Below, in pieces: positions 29,686-36,995 of a DNA stretch of 64,000 nucleotides (positions are counted from its first letter, which is position 1; each line of letters opens with the position of its first letter). The notes beneath the pieces are model-generated. The model was not told the origin of the DNA. It searched no databases and saw only the letters and a list, made by a program, of their open reading frames with translations. The DNA comes from Microvirga sp. BSC39 (lineage in GTDB: Bacteria > Pseudomonadota > Alphaproteobacteria > Rhizobiales > Beijerinckiaceae). Made by a program: the position numbers and the translations under genes. The DNA is taken from positions 372,001 through 436,000 of the forward strand of contig NZ_JPUG01000062.1 in the NCBI RefSeq assembly GCF_000739015.1, given 5' to 3'.

Positions 29686-30825
29686 ATGCTTAAGCTTCGT
29701 ATTGCCCTGGCCTGCGTCCTGACCCTCGGCGCCCTCCCCCCCGCCCTGGCCCAGGACACCCAGCGCTTCCGCACCGATAAGGTGGAGGTGATCGTCGAGA
29801 CGGTCGCCCGCGATCTCCAGAACCCATGGGGCCTCGCCTTCCTGCCCGACAACCGCATGCTCGTGACCGAGCGCGCCGGACGCCTGCGCATCGTCGAGGC
29901 CAACGGCTCTCTGTCGGAGCCGATCGAAGGCCTCCCGCGGATCGCCGTGCGCGGACAGGCCGGGCTTCTCGACGTGGCCCTCGACCCCAGCTTCGCCCAG
30001 AACCGGCTCGTTTACCTGAGCTTTGCCGAGGATCGCGGCGAGGGACGGGCCGGCACGAGCGTGGCGCGCGCCCGCCTCAGCGACAACGGACGAGCGCTGG
30101 AATCCCTGAACGTCATCTTCCGCCAGGAGCCCTCTCACACCGGCAACAATCACTGGGGCTCGCGCCTGGTGTTCGACCGGGATGGCAACCTCTTCGTGAC
30201 GCTCGGAGACCGCTTCGACCTGCGCAATCAGGCTCAGAACCCGGCCAACCACATCGGCAAGATCGTCCATATCAAGCCTGACGGCTCCGCTGCCCCGGGC
30301 AACCCGTTCCTGAACCGCGAGGATGCGCGGCCGGAGATCTGGTCCATCGGTCACCGCAACCTGCAATCGGCGGCCCTCCACCCGACCACGGGTGAGCTTT
30401 GGACCGTCGAGCACGGCGCGCGCGGCGGCGACGAGGTGAACATTCCGCAGAAGGGCAAGAACTACGGCTGGCCCGTCATCTCCTACGGGGTCGACTACTC
30501 GGGCGCGAAGATCGGCGAGGGCACCAAGAAGACGGGCCTGGAGCAGCCGGTCTATTACTGGGACCCGTCCATCGCCCCGTCCGGCATGGCGTTCTACACG
30601 GGCGACAAGTTCCCGGCCTGGCGCGGCAGCGTTCTGGTCGGGGCGCTTGCCGGCAAGCTCGTCTCGCGGCTGGAGACCAACGGCAACCGGGTGACGGGCG
30701 AGGAGCGCATGCTGCAGCAGCTCGGCGAGCGCATCCGCGACGTGCGCCAGGGACCGGACGGTTTCGTCTACCTGCTGACGGATTCCCGCAACGGCCGCAT
30801 CCTGCGCATGAAGCCAGCCACCTGA
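29686..30825 (+). CDS. PQQ-dependent sugar dehydrogenase (aldose dehydrogenase type)
   Basis: 379 residues with a signal peptide ending at PALAQD. It forms the six-bladed β-propeller of the soluble glucose dehydrogenase/YliI family: NPWGLAFLPDNRMLVTERAG, GQAGLLDVALDPSFA, NNHWGSRLVFDRDGNLFVT, and WSIGHRNLQSAALHP with WTVEHGARGGDEVN near the cofactor. It is expected to oxidise aldose sugars in the periplasm with PQQ. GGAGAG precedes the ATG. Confidence 0.93.
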   Translation: MLKLRIALACVLTLGALPPALAQDTQRFRTDKVEVIVETVARDLQNPWGLAFLPDNRMLVTERAGRLRIVEANGSLSEPIEGLPRIAVRGQAGLLDVALDPSFAQNRLVYLSFAEDRGEGRAGTSVARARLSDNGRALESLNVIFRQEPSHTGNNHWGSRLVFDRDGNLFVTLGDRFDLRNQAQNPANHIGKIVHIKPDGSAAPGNPFLNREDARPEIWSIGHRNLQSAALHPTTGELWTVEHGARGGDEVNIPQKGKNYGWPVISYGVDYSGAKIGEGTKKTGLEQPVYYWDPSIAPSGMAFYTGDKFPAWRGSVLVGALAGKLVSRLETNGNRVTGEERMLQQLGERIRDVRQGPDGFVYLLTDSRNGRILRMKPAT

Positions 30826-30842
30826 GGCCGGCGCTTGGGCCC

Positions 30843-31265
30843 CTAGCGCAGGGCCTTGGGAATAACGAGTTTCAGGCCAGACCATGTCTCGTCGACGGCG
30901 CAGACTTTCACGTCGACGAGGCCCTGCGCAAGCGCTGCGGCCCGGATCACGTCCTCCGTCACGTCGGTCGGGACCTTGGAGCTCTTCTTCGGCCAGGAGA
31001 TCCAGATCATGCCATTGCGCATGATCCGGCCTCGCAGAAACTCGAGCGCGTGATCGAGCCCATTGCTCTGCACCGTGAACAGGTGAATCACGTCGAGCGG
31101 GGCCGGCAGGTCTTCGGTGAGTGAGGGCTTCACCGCCCGCTCCTCAAAGACGGCACTGTCCGCCAGCCATAGGAGGTTCTCGGGCAGCCCGATAAAGGCC
31201 GCCTTCTGCCCATCTTTCAGTCCGAGCTTCTTCGGAAGCGGCGTGCCGGAATATCCTGCGCTCAT
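30843..31265 (-). CDS. DUF3052 domain-containing protein
   Basis: 140 residues: SAGYSGTPLPKKLGLKDGQK, then a PLDVIHLFTVQSNGLDHAL segment and MRNGMIWISWPKKSSK, the pattern of DUF3052 proteins. Function unknown; probably cytosolic. It starts 7 bp after the DUF486 gene, so the two are likely co-transcribed. GGTGAG precedes the ATG. Confidence 0.88.
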   Translation of the reverse strand: MSAGYSGTPLPKKLGLKDGQKAAFIGLPENLLWLADSAVFEERAVKPSLTEDLPAPLDVIHLFTVQSNGLDHALEFLRGRIMRNGMIWISWPKKSSKVPTDVTEDVIRAAALAQGLVDVKVCAVDETWSGLKLVIPKALR

Positions 31266-31272
31266 GCGGATC

Positions 31273-31614
31273 TCACCGCCCCTGGAAGATGAACGCAGCC
31301 CCTCCGGCGATCAGGCAGAAGCCGATCAGGTGGTTCCAGCCGAGCGGCTCCTTCAGGTAGAGCACCGAGAAGCCCGCAAAGACCACCAGGGTGATGACCT
31401 CCTGCATGGTCTTCAGCTCGGCGGCCGAATAGACGGCGGAACCGATCCGGTTGGCCGGTACGGCAAACCAGTATTCGACGAAGGCGATGCCCCAGCTGGC
31501 CATCACGGCGATCCACAGAGGCGAGGTCTTGAACTTCAGATGCCCATACCACGCGAAGGTCATGAACACGTTCGAGGCGATCAGCAGCAGGATGGGGGCG
31601 GTGTGCGGGCTCAT
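31273..31614 (-). CDS. DMT-like small membrane protein (DUF486)
   Basis: 113 residues with four hydrophobic helices. The sequence AWYGHLKFKTSPLWIAVMAS, then EYWFAVPANRIG and LKTMQEVITLVVFAGFSVLY, matches the DUF486 family, relatives of small drug/metabolite transporters. Substrate unknown. First gene of an apparent two-gene operon with DUF3052, divergent from the DUF1499 gene. Confidence 0.92.
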   Translation of the reverse strand: MSPHTAPILLLIASNVFMTFAWYGHLKFKTSPLWIAVMASWGIAFVEYWFAVPANRIGSAVYSAAELKTMQEVITLVVFAGFSVLYLKEPLGWNHLIGFCLIAGGAAFIFQGR

Positions 31615-31705
31615 CGGACTTTCGGGGAATGGCTAGGAGGGAGGCGGGCTCTGCCCTATGCTTCTCAGCTGGGCTGTCAAGCGGACGGTTGAGAACAGGC
31701 GGAAC

Positions 31706-32227
31706 ATGCGCAAGAAGGCTGTGGCAATCGGACTCGTGAGCGTTGGCCTCGGCTATGGCTTGTGGCGCGGCTGGGAAACGGGATTGGAGCGGACGTGGCA
31801 GGGCCTGTTCGGCTCGCCCGACCTGGGGCCCGTGGAGTTCGCCACCCTCAAGCGCCGCTCCACGCCCAACGATGCCCTGATCTGCTCAGCCGACATCTGC
31901 CCTCAGGCACAGCCCGATGCGGAGTCCCCGGTCTTTCCCGTCCCCAAGGATCGCCTCCGCGGCATCGTCTCCGACGTCGTCCTGGCAGAGCCCGGCACGC
32001 GTCTTCTCGACAGAGGCCAGGAGCAGGACCGCTACCTCGTGCGCACGCGGCTGATGCGCTATCCCGATACCGTGGTCGTGCAGGTGTTCGACCGGGGCCA
32101 GGATGCATCGACCCTCGCTCTTTATTCGCGCAGCCAGATCGGCCGCTCGGATTTCGGCGTCAACAGGCGGCGGATCGAGCGCTGGGTTGCCCGCATCGGC
32201 GCGCTGGCCGCACGGCAGCAATCCTAA
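31706..32227 (+). CDS. DUF1499 domain-containing protein
   Basis: About 173 residues. The start ATG 31706 opens a short hydrophobic N-terminus (KAVAIGLVSVGLGYGLWRG), likely an anchor or signal. The DUF1499 domain includes the NDALICSADICPQAQPD segment, a FPVPKDRLRGIVSDV stretch and a late SDFGVNRRRIERW. ATG 31658 is an upstream alternative without a ribosome site. Function unknown. The 3' end overlaps the convergent C13 peptidase gene by 4 bp. Confidence 0.82.
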   Translation: MRKKAVAIGLVSVGLGYGLWRGWETGLERTWQGLFGSPDLGPVEFATLKRRSTPNDALICSADICPQAQPDAESPVFPVPKDRLRGIVSDVVLAEPGTRLLDRGQEQDRYLVRTRLMRYPDTVVVQVFDRGQDASTLALYSRSQIGRSDFGVNRRRIERWVARIGALAARQQS

Positions 32228-32994
32228 CGATTATACAAACGCTGCAACACCTGAGAGCCGCCGGCGATCTGCGGATTGGATGGGTCGAAGCCCTCCCGCC
32301 TCTCCCGCTGCGTGACGAGGCCGCGCGCCGTCTCGAAAGCCGCATCCAGGCGCGGCTCACGCCTGAGGGCCTTGTTGAAGAAGGCATCGCCGAAATAGGT
32401 CCAGGTCGCCCCGTCCTGGCAGCCGAAGGACGGCTTGTCGGCCGCAGCGGCCGTGATGACGAGGGTGCGCTCATCGGCGAGCGCTTTGGCGAAAACGCCC
32501 GAGTAGCAGGCCGAGACGATCACCACCCGGTGCTGCGCCCTGGTTCTCTCGAGCAAGCCCCTCACGTCGCCCGGCGTGACGAGACGGGTATCGCGTCCGG
32601 CCACGAGGCCGATGCCCTCCGGGGCCCCGTGGGAGGTCAGGACGAGCACCACGATGTCCTCGGCGGGATCGAGCGTCCGGCCCGCGGCCTCGGCGGCGGC
32701 CAGCAGGGTCTGCGGCGTCGCGCCGGCCCGGCGCTTGGTGTTGAAGCGGACGATGGAGCGCCCTTTCGCGCCGAGCTGCTGCTCGAGAATGCGGGCCGCG
32801 CCCTTGGCCTCGCTCTCGAACACGCTCTGCGGCCCCCAGAGACCGAAGGACAGGACATAGACGTCGGTCTGCCCTGGACGCTGCGGGGCCAGCTGGAGGG
32901 GATCGGCCCGGCGGGCACTCTGCCCCGGGGAGTCGTGTACGGGAACGGCGGCAAGGAGCAGCCCTGCCAGCCACAAAGCAAGAAATCGGCGCAT
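32224..32994 (-). CDS. C13-family (legumain-like) cysteine peptidase, exported
   Basis: 256 residues with an N-terminal signal peptide (FLALWLAGLLLAAVPV). The clan CD catalytic dyad is visible: His in VVLVLTSHGAPEG and Cys in VVIVSACYSGVFA, each after a hydrophobic strand. Upstream DVYVLSFGLWGPQSVFESEA and ARILEQQLGAKG match bacterial C13 proteins. Legumain-type enzymes cut after Asn/Asp, but the bacterial members are little studied. The predicted location is periplasm or envelope. Confidence 0.88.
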   Translation of the reverse strand: MRRFLALWLAGLLLAAVPVHDSPGQSARRADPLQLAPQRPGQTDVYVLSFGLWGPQSVFESEAKGAARILEQQLGAKGRSIVRFNTKRRAGATPQTLLAAAEAAGRTLDPAEDIVVLVLTSHGAPEGIGLVAGRDTRLVTPGDVRGLLERTRAQHRVVIVSACYSGVFAKALADERTLVITAAAADKPSFGCQDGATWTYFGDAFFNKALRREPRLDAAFETARGLVTQRERREGFDPSNPQIAGGSQVLQRLYNR

Positions 32995-33186
32995 GTCGTT
33001 TCCCCAGCCTCGTCCACCTTACGCGCAGAGCGCGTTCAACGCCAACACGGGCCTAGACCGAGCGGAGGCTGGGCTGAGGGATTCGGGGCCGTGCGAACCT
33101 GGGCTGAACCGAATGCCGTCTTCCGGGTTTCCCTGTCAGCCAGTGAACAGGACATCGTCCCAAGAGGGCTTCTCAAGAGGAATTCT

Positions 33187-33576
33187 ATGGATATCGCGCT
33201 CGACAAGGTTTGCGAACTCATTCTCCGGGCCAGGGCCATCGACGTCAAAGAGGGCATCACCGATCCGGCCTCGGGCTCGAATCCCACCGACGACGGCAGC
33301 ATCGACGCGCTGACCGCCTCGCCGGACGACGCGACCGAGGACGAGGTGCGCGACGTGATCGCCGGCCTCAACGACGACGAGCGCGCCGACCTGATCGCCC
33401 TGGTCTATATCGGCCGCGGCGACATGGAGCCCGAGGAATGGGGCGCCGCCGTGCGCCTTGCCCGGGAGCGCGACGAGGCAAGCTCCGCTTCGACCGCCGA
33501 CTGGCTCATCGGCATCCCGAACCTCGCGGACCTGCTCGACGAAGGCCTCAACGCTATGGGCCGCAGCTGCGCCTGA
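33187..33576 (+). CDS. DUF3775 domain-containing protein
   Basis: 129 residues. MDIALDKVCELILRARAIDVKEG and the central DVIAGLNDDERADLIALVYIGRGDM are the DUF3775 signature. Acidic, soluble, no membrane segment. Function unknown. AGAGG precedes ATG 33187. The 190 bp upstream, back to the C13 peptidase start, show no feature I can name. Confidence 0.88.
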   Translation: MDIALDKVCELILRARAIDVKEGITDPASGSNPTDDGSIDALTASPDDATEDEVRDVIAGLNDDERADLIALVYIGRGDMEPEEWGAAVRLARERDEASSASTADWLIGIPNLADLLDEGLNAMGRSCA

Positions 33577-33583
33577 GCGAGCG

Positions 33584-33609
33584 GGCGCGCCAACGATCGC
33601 TGGCGCGCC
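33584..33609. terminator. Strong hairpin between convergent genes
   Basis: GGCGCGCCA and TGGCGCGCC form a 9-bp GC-rich stem around an 8-base loop. It separates the convergent DUF3775 and DUF4394 genes; no clear T run follows on either strand. Confidence 0.5.
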
Positions 33610-33618
33610 GCTGCCGGA

Positions 33619-34398
33619 CTACATGGCTTTCGGCATCGCCGCGATGTCGCGCACGGTCCCGTCCACGCCCGCAATCGTCCCGACTTCCGATGTCTTGCCG
33701 GTCGCCAGGTCGACCTTGTAGAGCGACTTGCCGCTCATGAGCCAGCCTTCGTTGGTGGCATCGCTGGACACGATGTCGAAGGCCGCGGTGCCGGCTTCCA
33801 TGCCCAGCATGCCGACCGAGTTCAGAACGCCGTCGTTGGGCGGCACCTGCCTGACAAGCACGCCGCTCGCCTCGATGTCGTAGAGCACCGTCTCCTTCGC
33901 GCCCTTCATGGAATTGGTGTAGGCGCCGGCCACAACTTTCGGCATCTTGCCCTTGTGCATGTCGGCGTCGGCAAACTTCAGCTGGCCGTCCTTGGTGACC
34001 TTGCCGTCATCCACATTGGCGCGCAGGTTCATGCCGTCCGAGCCGATGATCCGCAGCCGGTCCGCCACCGGGTTGAAATCGACCGTCGCCATGGTGCCGG
34101 GCGCGAGCATGGTGTCGAGCTTGGACTTCATGGAGGCCTTGCCCGTGGCCGGATCGATCGTCACCACGGTGCCATCCGCCACAACGCCATAGAGCATGCC
34201 GTCGGCTGGGCGCACATCGATGCCGACAAGCGCGCCGGAGAGGCCCGAGACCTTCATCGAACGCTCGACCTTCTTGCCCGCCACATCCACGATGGCGATC
34301 ATGTCGTCTCCCACAAGCGCCGCCACGCTCTGCGCGTGAGCCGCGCCTGCCACGAGTGACGACCCGATGAGAGCCGCGGCCAAGGGTGTGAACTTCAT
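33619..34398 (-). CDS. DUF4394 domain-containing exported protein
   Basis: 259 residues. Signal peptide: KFTPLAAALIGSSLVAGAA, cut near AHAQS. The mature part is a β-propeller-like DUF4394 domain with repeated blades (VGIDVRPADGMLYGVVADG, TVDFNPVADRLRIIGSDGMN, MGMEAGTAAFDIVSSD). Probably periplasmic; function unknown. ATG 34398 is preceded by GGAGG. Its promoter region is shared with the divergent ECF sigma gene and carries the same GCATCCA-N16-GTAT motif. Confidence 0.9.
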   Translation of the reverse strand: MKFTPLAAALIGSSLVAGAAHAQSVAALVGDDMIAIVDVAGKKVERSMKVSGLSGALVGIDVRPADGMLYGVVADGTVVTIDPATGKASMKSKLDTMLAPGTMATVDFNPVADRLRIIGSDGMNLRANVDDGKVTKDGQLKFADADMHKGKMPKVVAGAYTNSMKGAKETVLYDIEASGVLVRQVPPNDGVLNSVGMLGMEAGTAAFDIVSSDATNEGWLMSGKSLYKVDLATGKTSEVGTIAGVDGTVRDIAAMPKAM

Positions 34399-34446
34399 GA
34401 TAATCCTCCGGCTGAAACCGCCGGTCCTGAGCGACCGACATTGCGC

Positions 34447-34474
34447 ATACCCGCCGGGATCCTCTATGGATGCA
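34447..34474 (-). promoter_or_regulatory. Candidate ECF-sigma promoter for the DUF4394 gene
   Basis: On the minus strand TGCATCCA (34474-34467) is followed after exactly 16 bases by GTAT (34450-34447). The predicted start lies near 34440, about 40 bases before the ATG. The element is shared with the sigma gene and the fasciclin gene. Confidence 0.7.
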
Positions 34475-34501
34475 GGGGACGTGAATATTTCTCGGACCGC
34501 C

Positions 34502-34529
34502 TGCATCCAACGGCAGGGTCCGGGTGTAT
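34502..34529 (+). promoter_or_regulatory. Candidate autoregulatory ECF-sigma promoter
   Basis: TGCATCCA at 34502-34509, 16 bases, GTAT at 34526-34529. The predicted start near 34536 leaves a short leader with CGGAG before GTG 34558, which also argues against starting the sigma gene upstream. Confidence 0.7.
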
Positions 34530-34557
34530 CTTAGCCAAGTGGAAACGGAGTTCTCGC

Positions 34558-35124
34558 GTGAAGGCTGCGCTGGGGGAGATGGCCTCCCCGGCCTTGGACC
34601 TGAACCACGCCCTCGGCCAATGCGCCCTGGGCGATCGTCTGGCCTTGCGCGCGATCTATGACAACGAGGCGCCGCGGATGCTGGGAGTCGCCATGCGCCT
34701 CCTGCGGCGACGGGCCTTGGCCGAGGAAGCCGTGCACGACACCTTTCTCCAGGTCTGGCGCAAGGCGGACAGCTTCGATCCGGCCCGGGGCGATGCCCGC
34801 TCCTGGCTCTATGCGATCCTGCGCAACCGGGCGCTCAACATCCTGCGCGGTGAGACCCGCACCGATCTGGTCGAGGATTTCGAGCCCATGGGGCTCGCGA
34901 GCGACGAGGAGAATGCCGAAACCGTCATGATGCGCCTGTCCGATACGGGAAGCCTCAAGCGCTGCCTGGAGCGTCTGGAGCCCTCGCGCCGCCAGGCCAT
35001 CACGCTCGCCTATATCCACGGCCTCAGCCACGGCGAGCTCGCCGGCCGCCTCGGCGTGCCGCTCGGCACGATCAAGTCCTGGATCCGCCGGTCCCTGATC
35101 TCGCTGCGGGAGTGCATGGCATGA
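34558..35124 (+). CDS. ECF-family RNA polymerase sigma factor
   Basis: 188 residues. Region 2 contains LAEEAVHDTFLQVWRKADSF and WLYAILRNRALNILR; region 4 contains LEPSRRQAITLAYIHGLSH and the recognition helix LGVPLGTIKSWIRRSL. GTG 34558 has CGGAG 7 bases upstream and lies just after the candidate promoter. The stop overlaps the start of an RskA-type anti-sigma gene (ATGA), so they are coupled. It most resembles the SigK/ECF group paired with RskA proteins. Confidence 0.93.
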   Translation: MKAALGEMASPALDLNHALGQCALGDRLALRAIYDNEAPRMLGVAMRLLRRRALAEEAVHDTFLQVWRKADSFDPARGDARSWLYAILRNRALNILRGETRTDLVEDFEPMGLASDEENAETVMMRLSDTGSLKRCLERLEPSRRQAITLAYIHGLSHGELAGRLGVPLGTIKSWIRRSLISLRECMA

Positions 35125-35855
35125 CCCGCGACGATCAGGATCGCCTCGCCGCCGAGCATGTCCTCGGGCTCCTCGAGGGCGAGGAGCGCGGACTGGCCGA
35201 GCGTCTCATGACGTCCGACGCAGCCTTCCAGGCTCTCGTCCAGCAATGGCGCACCCGCTTCACGGAATGGGACAACACGGCTGCCGACGTCGCCCCGAGC
35301 GATGCCCTGTGGCGGCGGATCGAGTCCGGCCTCGAACCTCAACCTGCTGTAGCTGCCGCAAGGCCTGCGGCACCCGTGCGACGGGCGACGTCGCCAGGCC
35401 TGCTGCAGGGCCTCTGGAACAGCCTCGTGTTCTGGCGCGGCTTCGGCATGGCCGGCGCGCTGGCCGGGCTCCTGCTCGCCTTGGGCGTGGGCTACTTTGC
35501 CGACAAAGCCACCCGCCAGCCCACCCTCGTGGCGGTTCTCATGAGCGAGACCAACCAGCCGGGCGCCGTGCTGCGCACCTTCGCGGACGGGCGCCTCGAG
35601 CTCACGCCGCTCGGCGACATGGAGATTCCGCACAATCACTCCATTCAGGTCTGGACCTTCCCGGATCCGAACGGGGCGCCGGTCTCCGTGGGCGTCGTGC
35701 AAACGGCCAGGACGGTGCTGCTCGACCCGAGAAACCTGCCCCAGCCGCACTCGAATCAACTGTTCGCGATCTCGGTCGAGCCGCTCACCGGCTCTCCCAC
35801 GGGCCTGCCCACGGGACCTGTGGTGATGAAGGGCACGGCGTCCACGGCACTGTGA
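35121..35855 (+). CDS. RskA-type membrane anti-sigma factor
   Basis: 244 residues. The N-terminal sigma-binding part (DRLAAEHVLGLLEGEERGLAE) lacks the zinc-binding HxxxCxxC. A single membrane helix (GMAGALAGLLLALGVGYFA) follows near residue 115, and the periplasmic RskA C-terminal domain ends with SVEPLTGSPTGLPTGP, the family signature. It should hold the sigma factor at the membrane until a signal releases it. Overlaps the sigma gene by four bases. Confidence 0.92.
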   Translation: MTRDDQDRLAAEHVLGLLEGEERGLAERLMTSDAAFQALVQQWRTRFTEWDNTAADVAPSDALWRRIESGLEPQPAVAAARPAAPVRRATSPGLLQGLWNSLVFWRGFGMAGALAGLLLALGVGYFADKATRQPTLVAVLMSETNQPGAVLRTFADGRLELTPLGDMEIPHNHSIQVWTFPDPNGAPVSVGVVQTARTVLLDPRNLPQPHSNQLFAISVEPLTGSPTGLPTGPVVMKGTASTAL

Positions 35856-35917
35856 CGGCGCCCTATTTGTGACACGGATCGCGCCAATACTTTCGGATAA
35901 TCCTGAAGGAGGATGCC

Positions 35918-36130
35918 ATGGCTCCGCGCCACCCGCCCGAGAGTTCAGATGACGATGAGCAGATCAAGCATCTGCAGGCCCTCCACAAAGCTCTTCAAGA
36001 GAGCACGGCCGTCGATAAGCTGCCCGTTGCTGAGATCAAGCAGGATGCACCGCACCTCGCGACGGCAGAAGAGGTCGAGATCGACCGCATGGAGGCCTAC
36101 CTGAGGGGTCCGACGGCGTTCACCGCCTGA
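35918..36130 (+). CDS. Small acidic hypothetical protein (70 aa)
   Basis: 70 residues with GAAGGAGG ideally placed before the ATG. It is soluble and acidic (PPESSDDDEQIKHLQALHKA, then EEVEIDRMEAYLRGPTAFTA). No domain recognised. It lies 62 bp after the anti-sigma gene and ahead of the fasciclin gene on the same strand. Confidence 0.75.
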   Translation: MAPRHPPESSDDDEQIKHLQALHKALQESTAVDKLPVAEIKQDAPHLATAEEVEIDRMEAYLRGPTAFTA

Positions 36131-36166
36131 CCCACAACTTTTCTCTCTTCACGAAAACGCGACCCC

Positions 36167-36193
36167 GCATCCAATCGCATCCATGCGGGGTAT
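36167..36193 (+). promoter_or_regulatory. Candidate ECF-sigma promoter for the fasciclin gene
   Basis: GCATCCA at 36167-36173, 16 bases, GTAT at 36190-36193: the same motif and spacing as the two promoters at 34.5 kb. A CCCCGCAT/ATGCGGGG inverted repeat (36163-36190) overlaps it and could form an operator or hairpin. Confidence 0.68.
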
Positions 36194-36269
36194 CCGCCCT
36201 GAAGGTTGAGCCTTCGGTCTCCGGCAACAGGCCGGGATCCTTAATCCAACCAATTCAGGGACCAGATCC

Positions 36270-36833
36270 ATGAACATTCGCATTGCCTGCATGACGGCCG
36301 CCATCGCACTTGCGGCTCCCGCTCTCACGCTGTCCGTGACGGCGCAGGAGCAGACCAAGACGGTCGGCGGCGCCCCGATGTATGCGTCGAAGAACATCGT
36401 CGAGAATGCCGTCAACTCGAAGGATCACACGACCCTCGTGGCTGCCGTGAAGGCTGCGGGCCTCGTCGAGACCCTGCAGGGCAAGGGTCCGTTCACGGTG
36501 TTCGCACCGACCAACGCCGCCTTCACCAAGCTGCCCGCCGGCACGGTCGACACCCTGCTGAAGCCCGAGAACAAGTCCCAGCTCACCGGCGTGCTCACCT
36601 ATCACGTGGTGGCCGGCAAGATGACCGCGCAGGATCTCGCAGCAAAGGTGAAGGAAGGCGGCGGCAAGGCCATGCTGAAGACCGTGCAGGGCGAGATGCT
36701 CACCGTCACGCCGTCCGGCAACACGCTCACCATTACCGACAAGAAGGGCGGCAAGTCCACCGTCAGCATTGCCGACGTGATGCAATCGAACGGCGTCATC
36801 CACGTGGTCGACACCGTTCTGCTGCCGGGCTGA
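36270..36833 (+). CDS. Fasciclin (FAS1) domain exported protein
   Basis: 187 residues. The signal peptide ([19 protein letters not shown], cut near TAQ) leads to one FAS1 domain from about residue 40: [31 protein letters not shown] holds the H1 motif region (here split: [17 protein letters not shown]), [10 protein letters not shown] follows, and [15 protein letters not shown] closes the fold. FAS1 proteins mediate adhesion or surface interactions in the periplasm or outside. Candidate ECF-dependent promoter upstream. Confidence 0.94.
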   Translation: MNIRIACMTAAIALAAPALTLSVTAQEQTKTVGGAPMYASKNIVENAVNSKDHTTLVAAVKAAGLVETLQGKGPFTVFAPTNAAFTKLPAGTVDTLLKPENKSQLTGVLTYHVVAGKMTAQDLAAKVKEGGGKAMLKTVQGEMLTVTPSGNTLTITDKKGGKSTVSIADVMQSNGVIHVVDTVLLPG

Positions 36834-36852
36834 TCCCTCCACATCCCGGCAC

Positions 36853-36879
36853 GGGCGGAGCGAAAGCTCCGCCCGGTTT
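36853..36879 (+). terminator. Terminator of the fasciclin gene
   Basis: GGGCGGAGC and GCTCCGCCC form a 9-bp stem with a GAAA loop, followed by GGTTT. Confidence 0.75.
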
Positions 36880-36899
36880 CCCCAGTGGTCACACACTTC

Positions 36900-36926
36900 A
36901 GCAGCCCTTCGGGGCTGCTTCTTTTT
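36900..36926 (+). terminator. Second intrinsic terminator downstream of the fasciclin gene
   Basis: AGCAGCCC and GGGCTGCT flank a TTCG tetraloop, followed by TCTTTTT. Confidence 0.8.
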
Positions 36927-36944
36927 GCAGCCTTGCGACAAACG

Positions 36945-36972
36945 AAAAAGGCCGCTCAACGAGCGGCCTTTC
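36945..36972. terminator. Bidirectional terminator between fasciclin and phytase-like genes
   Basis: AAAGGCCGCTC and GAGCGGCCTTT form an 11-bp stem around AAC. Five A residues precede it, giving a T tract for the minus-strand gene that ends at 36996. Confidence 0.85.
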
Positions 36973-36995
36973 GCACCCAGCAAGGGTTTTTGGAT

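Noticed and set aside
34441..34557. Longer start for the ECF sigma factor
   Set aside because: Would include the candidate promoter itself and lacks a ribosome site; GTG 34558 fits both.
36163..36190. CCCCGCAT/ATGCGGGG hairpin as a terminator of the 70-aa gene
   Set aside because: No T tract follows and it coincides with the candidate fasciclin promoter, so a promoter or operator reading is preferred.
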